Origin: Lactobacillus sp. CBA3605
GTDB lineage: Bacteria > Bacillota > Bacilli > Lactobacillales > Lactobacillaceae
Reading direction: 5' to 3'
Assembly (NCBI RefSeq): GCF_002970915.1
Contig: NZ_CP027190.1
Span: 1,240,001-1,304,000 of the forward strand
Length of the DNA: 64,000 nt
In this document: positions 61,287 to 64,000 of the stretch, in pieces
Layout: the number at the start of each line of letters is the position of its first letter
Position numbering within the stretch: the first letter of the stretch is position 1
Notes under the pieces: model-generated
Databases searched by the model: none
Seen by the model: only the letters and a program-made list of their open reading frames with translations
What the model was told of the DNA's origin: nothing
Translations under genes and position numbers: made by a program

Positions 61287-61921
61287 CTTAAATGTCAGTT
61301 ACTAATAGTTAACATTCGTTAGCGCTTCCCTATCAGCAACGAAAATATAGCACGGAACGCAAATCGCTGTCAATTAATTAGGGGCGTTAACTATTGGCTA
61401 AAAACACACTTCTAACGGTCTTCTGAGGCATTTCTCATTTTTATAAAAAGATAAAAATAGTTATACAAACTACTTTAATCAGTTTGGTAACAGCATTTTT
61501 AAGCAACTAATAAATCAGTTTTTGAAAAAGTCAGTAACCCCATTTAACTAATTAACCCGTTAACATTATATTGTTATTAAAGTTTAATGTGACCAGCTAT
61601 TAGTCATTTGCTTTAATTACTATAACCAACAATCCTTAATATAAAAATGGAATGTTAACGGGTTCATTGTTGCTATATATAGCTTATGTTTCTAAATTTC
61701 CAACAACTGTAATGACAATTAAGTTGCAAAATATTTTCTTTTATGAATCACACATTTCAATATTTGATTAGAACTTGCTATAAAAACAAAAAAGATTATA
61801 TTAAATACAACCTTTTTTGTTTTTCCATGTTAACCAATCAACCATGAACACTGCTAATCCGGCCCTTTCCATATGGTATACTAAGAAAAATAAGTGATTT
61901 AATCAGAAGGAGACCCTGATC
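61287..61921. other. AT-rich regulatory region between csc and TetR
   Basis: No gene found in 635 bases. It contains an exact 14-base inverted repeat, AACCCGTTAACATT (61554-61567) and AATGTTAACGGGTT (61651-61664), further GTTAAC motifs (about 61309, 61385, 61829), and a cre-like site CGTTAGCGCTTCCC (61317-61330) about 80 bases before the first csc gene. It serves two divergent transcripts. Confidence 0.6.
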
Positions 61922-62506
61922 TTGCCTGCCAAGAAAACCTTTAACGACGACCAAGTCATCACCCAAATCATGCAGTTGTTTTGGCAAAACGGCTACTACC
62001 ATACTTCAATGGATGATATTGTTACTAAGAGTGGTGTCAAAAAGCAAAGCCTCTATAATGCTTTTGGTGATAAGCACACCCTTTATCTCAAATCCTTGCA
62101 GCGCTACCACCAATTAACTTTAAAGGCTTGCGCACAAGCGATGCAACCGCTAGAACAAGCTGGCGAATCCCCTTTAACTATTCTCATGATGCTATTTAGC
62201 CGTGAGTTAGTCACGTCGACTCAACCGACTGGTGACTTAATGGCCAATGCCATCGCAGAATTTGCCACAACAGACGCCGCCGTTACTCAAGCCGCTGAAC
62301 ACTTCTATACGGACTATTTAACGTTAATGGCTGCTGTTATTTTGAAGGGGCAAGCCAGTCAAACCATTAGCAATGCCCAATCCAGCATGGTTTGGGCGCA
62401 AAGCTTATTGGAAGCTCGAATTGGCTTGCAAACCCGAATACGACAGGGACAAAAACCCGATATTACGCAACGTCAGCAAGCGTGGACCGCATTACTTCAG
62501 GTCTAA
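61922..62506 (+). CDS. TetR family regulator
   Basis: A 194-residue regulator, TTG start with GAAGGAG 10 bases upstream. The helix-turn-helix is at about residues 10-55 ('QLFWQNGYYHTSMDDIVTKSGVKKQSLYNAFGDKHTLYLKSL'), and the C-terminal part ('PTGDLMANAIAEFATTDAAVTQ') matches the TetR_C group like the regulator at 16959. Divergent from csc; it could bind the GTTAAC repeats in between, but that is inference. Confidence 0.82.
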   Translation: MPAKKTFNDDQVITQIMQLFWQNGYYHTSMDDIVTKSGVKKQSLYNAFGDKHTLYLKSLQRYHQLTLKACAQAMQPLEQAGESPLTILMMLFSRELVTSTQPTGDLMANAIAEFATTDAAVTQAAEHFYTDYLTLMAAVILKGQASQTISNAQSSMVWAQSLLEARIGLQTRIRQGQKPDITQRQQAWTALLQV

Positions 62507-62619
62507 TCAAATAGGGCCTTTGTTATCCGTATGACCTAGTAACAAGTACTAGTCACAGCGTTTGGTCTCACGTTTCAACCTGTAACTTGCAGTCGTTCAA
62601 AAGAGAATCCGGCAAAAGA

Positions 62620-62663
62620 AAATGGTTGCTTCAAGAATTTGTGAATTCTTGAAGCAACCATTT
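62620..62663. repeat. Perfect 20-bp hairpin between TetR and sbcC genes
   Basis: AAATGGTTGCTTCAAGAATT and its exact complement are separated by TGTG. T runs are short, so it may be a bidirectional terminator or a DNA element. An outer pair CAAAAGAGAA (62598-62607) / TTCTCTTTTG (62720-62729) encloses it. Confidence 0.7.
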
Positions 62664-62726
62664 AGTCTCTACCATCAAAAGTGCTGAAATCTACACAACA
62701 AAAGTCAGTTTAGACCCGTTCTCTTT

Positions 62727-62742
62727 TGTTTCACGTGAAACA
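62727..62742. other. parS: parS centromere site (ParB/Spo0J binding)
   Basis: TGTTTCACGTGAAACA is a perfect 16-base palindrome that equals the universal bacterial parS consensus. It directs ParB loading for chromosome segregation. It lies just beyond the sbcC stop codon. parS sites cluster around oriC, so this part of the window should be origin-proximal. Confidence 0.93.
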
Positions 62743-62743
62743 A

Positions 62744-64000
62744 TTAATCAAAGGCCAGTTGATAGTGAACCTTGCTTTCACCATTACCATTTGGAATAAC
62801 TTGTAATTGCGCCGGTAATTGACTTTCAAGCTCACTAACATGACTAATAATCCCAATCATGCGTGATTGGCCTTCCACTTGCTGCAACGTTTCCATGGCC
62901 ATTTCTAAAGCTTCTTCATCTAAAGAACCGAAGCCTTCATCAATAAACAACGCTTCAATTTTGATGCCACCGGCCTGCGCTTGAATAACCTCAGCCAACG
63001 CTAATGCTAAGGACAGCGCAGCCACAAAGCTTTCACCACCTGATAAAGTATGCACACTTCGAACTTTGCCGGCATTATCATCATAAATATTGATTTCAAG
63101 ACCACTACCATTCCGGAAGGTCCCCAACGCCGTCTCTAGTTGGAATTGATAGCGTCCACGCGTTAATTGTTGTAACCGATGATTAGCTTGCCGCAGAACT
63201 TTTTGCAGATAAGTCCGTAATACAAAGCGTTCTAAGCTTAACTTTTGTGCGCCGCTACCGTTAGTGACATCAGCTAACTTAGCCAGTTGGGCCAACTCAG
63301 CTTGTTGATCACGAGCCTGAGCTAACGCCGCTTGCATTTTAGCGACTAAGGTTTGATTGGCTTGCAATTCACGATCCAAATCATAATATTGATGTTCAAT
63401 TTGTTGTTCGGCCGCCGTCGCCGTTGTGACAGCTAATGCCAAAGCAGCCAAATCTGGCTGTGGCTGCTTACCAATCGCTTGTTGCACAGTCGCAAGCCGA
63501 CCTTGTAATGTTGAAAGTTGTTGTTCAAACTGATTAATCTGCGCCCGCAAAGTAGCCAACGTGGTGACTGCCTGTAATTGCTGATTTAGCCGTTCAAAAT
63601 CAACGTGCGACCAGGCTGCCTGCATAGCTGCCGTTAAGGTTTCAGTCGCAGTTTTAACTTGGTGTTGACTAGCGGTTAAATGGCTAGCCGTCGTTACTAA
63701 TTGTGCCTGGACGGCCGCTAATTGTTCATTGATAGTCGTCACGGCTTGATTAGCTTGCTGCATCGCCGTTTCATAATCAGTTTGCGCCTGTGATAACTGC
63801 TCTAAATACTGATTTAGGGCCGTCAAGGTTGGATAATCCGGTGCTAATTGCTGTTGTTGATCAGCTAACTGCGTCTGTAATTGTAGCCCTTGTTTTTCAG
63901 CAGCAGTTAGGACCTGTGTCACTTCAGCTTGTTGTTGCGTTAATTGATCGATTGTTGGTACCAACTGAGTCAATTGGGTCTGGGCCTGTTGCGCAGCGGT
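62744..64000 (-). CDS. sbcC: Exonuclease SbcC, C-terminal part (5' end outside window)
   Basis: The frame runs 418 codons from the right window edge to its stop. It shows the second half of the coiled-coil arm (many Gln, Ala and Leu heptads, to about 200 residues from the edge) and the C-terminal ATPase lobe: signature 'HTLSGGESFVAALSLALALAEVI', Walker B 'IEALFIDEGFGSLDEEALEMAMETL' and 'IGIISHVSEL'. SbcCD cuts hairpins and processes DNA ends in repair. A TTG 27 bases from the edge is internal, not a start. Confidence 0.92.
   Translation of the reverse strand, partial: TAAQQAQTQLTQLVPTIDQLTQQQAEVTQVLTAAEKQGLQLQTQLADQQQQLAPDYPTLTALNQYLEQLSQAQTDYETAMQQANQAVTTINEQLAAVQAQLVTTASHLTASQHQVKTATETLTAAMQAAWSHVDFERLNQQLQAVTTLATLRAQINQFEQQLSTLQGRLATVQQAIGKQPQPDLAALALAVTTATAAEQQIEHQYYDLDRELQANQTLVAKMQAALAQARDQQAELAQLAKLADVTNGSGAQKLSLERFVLRTYLQKVLRQANHRLQQLTRGRYQFQLETALGTFRNGSGLEINIYDDNAGKVRSVHTLSGGESFVAALSLALALAEVIQAQAGGIKIEALFIDEGFGSLDEEALEMAMETLQQVEGQSRMIGIISHVSELESQLPAQLQVIPNGNGESKVHYQLAFD

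Overview
The window looks like a chromosomal segment of a lactic acid bacterium of the Lactobacillaceae, most probably Lactiplantibacillus or a close relative. The reasons are moderate GC with AT-rich promoters, strong AGGAGG-type ribosome sites, frequent GTG/TTG starts, a csc (WxL/DUF916) cell-surface cluster, a LysM-NlpC/P60 cell-wall hydrolase near an ATP-type PEP carboxykinase, a pediocin-free sugar/amino-acid transport repertoire, PepO and an NADH oxidase. The genus call rests on remembered L. plantarum gene order, not on a search. A perfect parS site at 62727-62742 suggests the right end lies in the origin-proximal part of the chromosome.

Layout. 1-7.5 kb: small membrane proteins, a DUF1398 protein, an NCS1 permease with a palindromic operator, an MFS exporter, and an ABC exporter + LytTR regulator + DUF3021 operon with a textbook two-turn direct repeat at its promoter. 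7.8-20.4 kb: an orphan AAA ATPase, alpha/beta hydrolase, nucleoside deoxyribosyltransferase, 5'-nucleotidase family enzyme, aldo-keto reductase, split ThrE-type exporter, UppP, a DUF4870-TetR-macrodomain operon, a secreted DUF1002 protein and two regulators. 20.7-25.0 kb: pckA, small conserved proteins and the P60 hydrolase with a WalR box.

25.09-31.72 kb: a 6.6-kb integrated element in the 3' end of a tRNA-Ala(CGC) gene, bounded by 14-bp att repeats. It has integrase, a CI-like repressor without a peptidase domain, a Cro-like protein, an excisionase-like protein and a VapE-type replication ATPase, but no capsid, portal, terminase or lysis genes. This is the organisation of a phage-inducible chromosomal island (phage satellite), partly decayed at its left end. 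Six GGAACAC iterons flank an AT-rich stretch just 3' of the VapE gene and look like its replication origin.

31.8-36.3 kb: a beta-glucoside operon (LicT, EIIBCA, 6-phospho-beta-glucosidase) with two antiterminator RNA sites and a cre box. 36.3-39.7 kb: a four-gene amino-acid ABC importer whose binding protein resembles the CjaA cysteine-binding family; its leader RNA encodes a short peptide with the run CCPCC inside a foldable RNA followed by a terminator. I regard this as a probable cysteine-sensing attenuator and the most interesting item in the window. 39.8-43.4 kb: MenG, DUF218, acyltransferase and CE2-like esterase. 43.5-48.3 kb: a metal/redox neighbourhood with a P-type ATPase carrying CPG instead of CPC, a WCPPC thioredoxin paired with a CsoR-family repressor of persulfide-sensor (CstR) type, a Dps-like protein, a copper-chaperone-like protein and an Fnr-family regulator. 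48.3-52.0 kb: a PTS operon of unknown substrate with a TIM-barrel isomerase/epimerase. 52.2-56.3 kb: PepO, a GNAT protein and NADH oxidase. 56.4-61.2 kb: a csc surface complex whose LPxTG-like member has a degenerate sorting signal. 61.9-64.0 kb: a TetR regulator, parS and the C-terminal part of SbcC running off the window.
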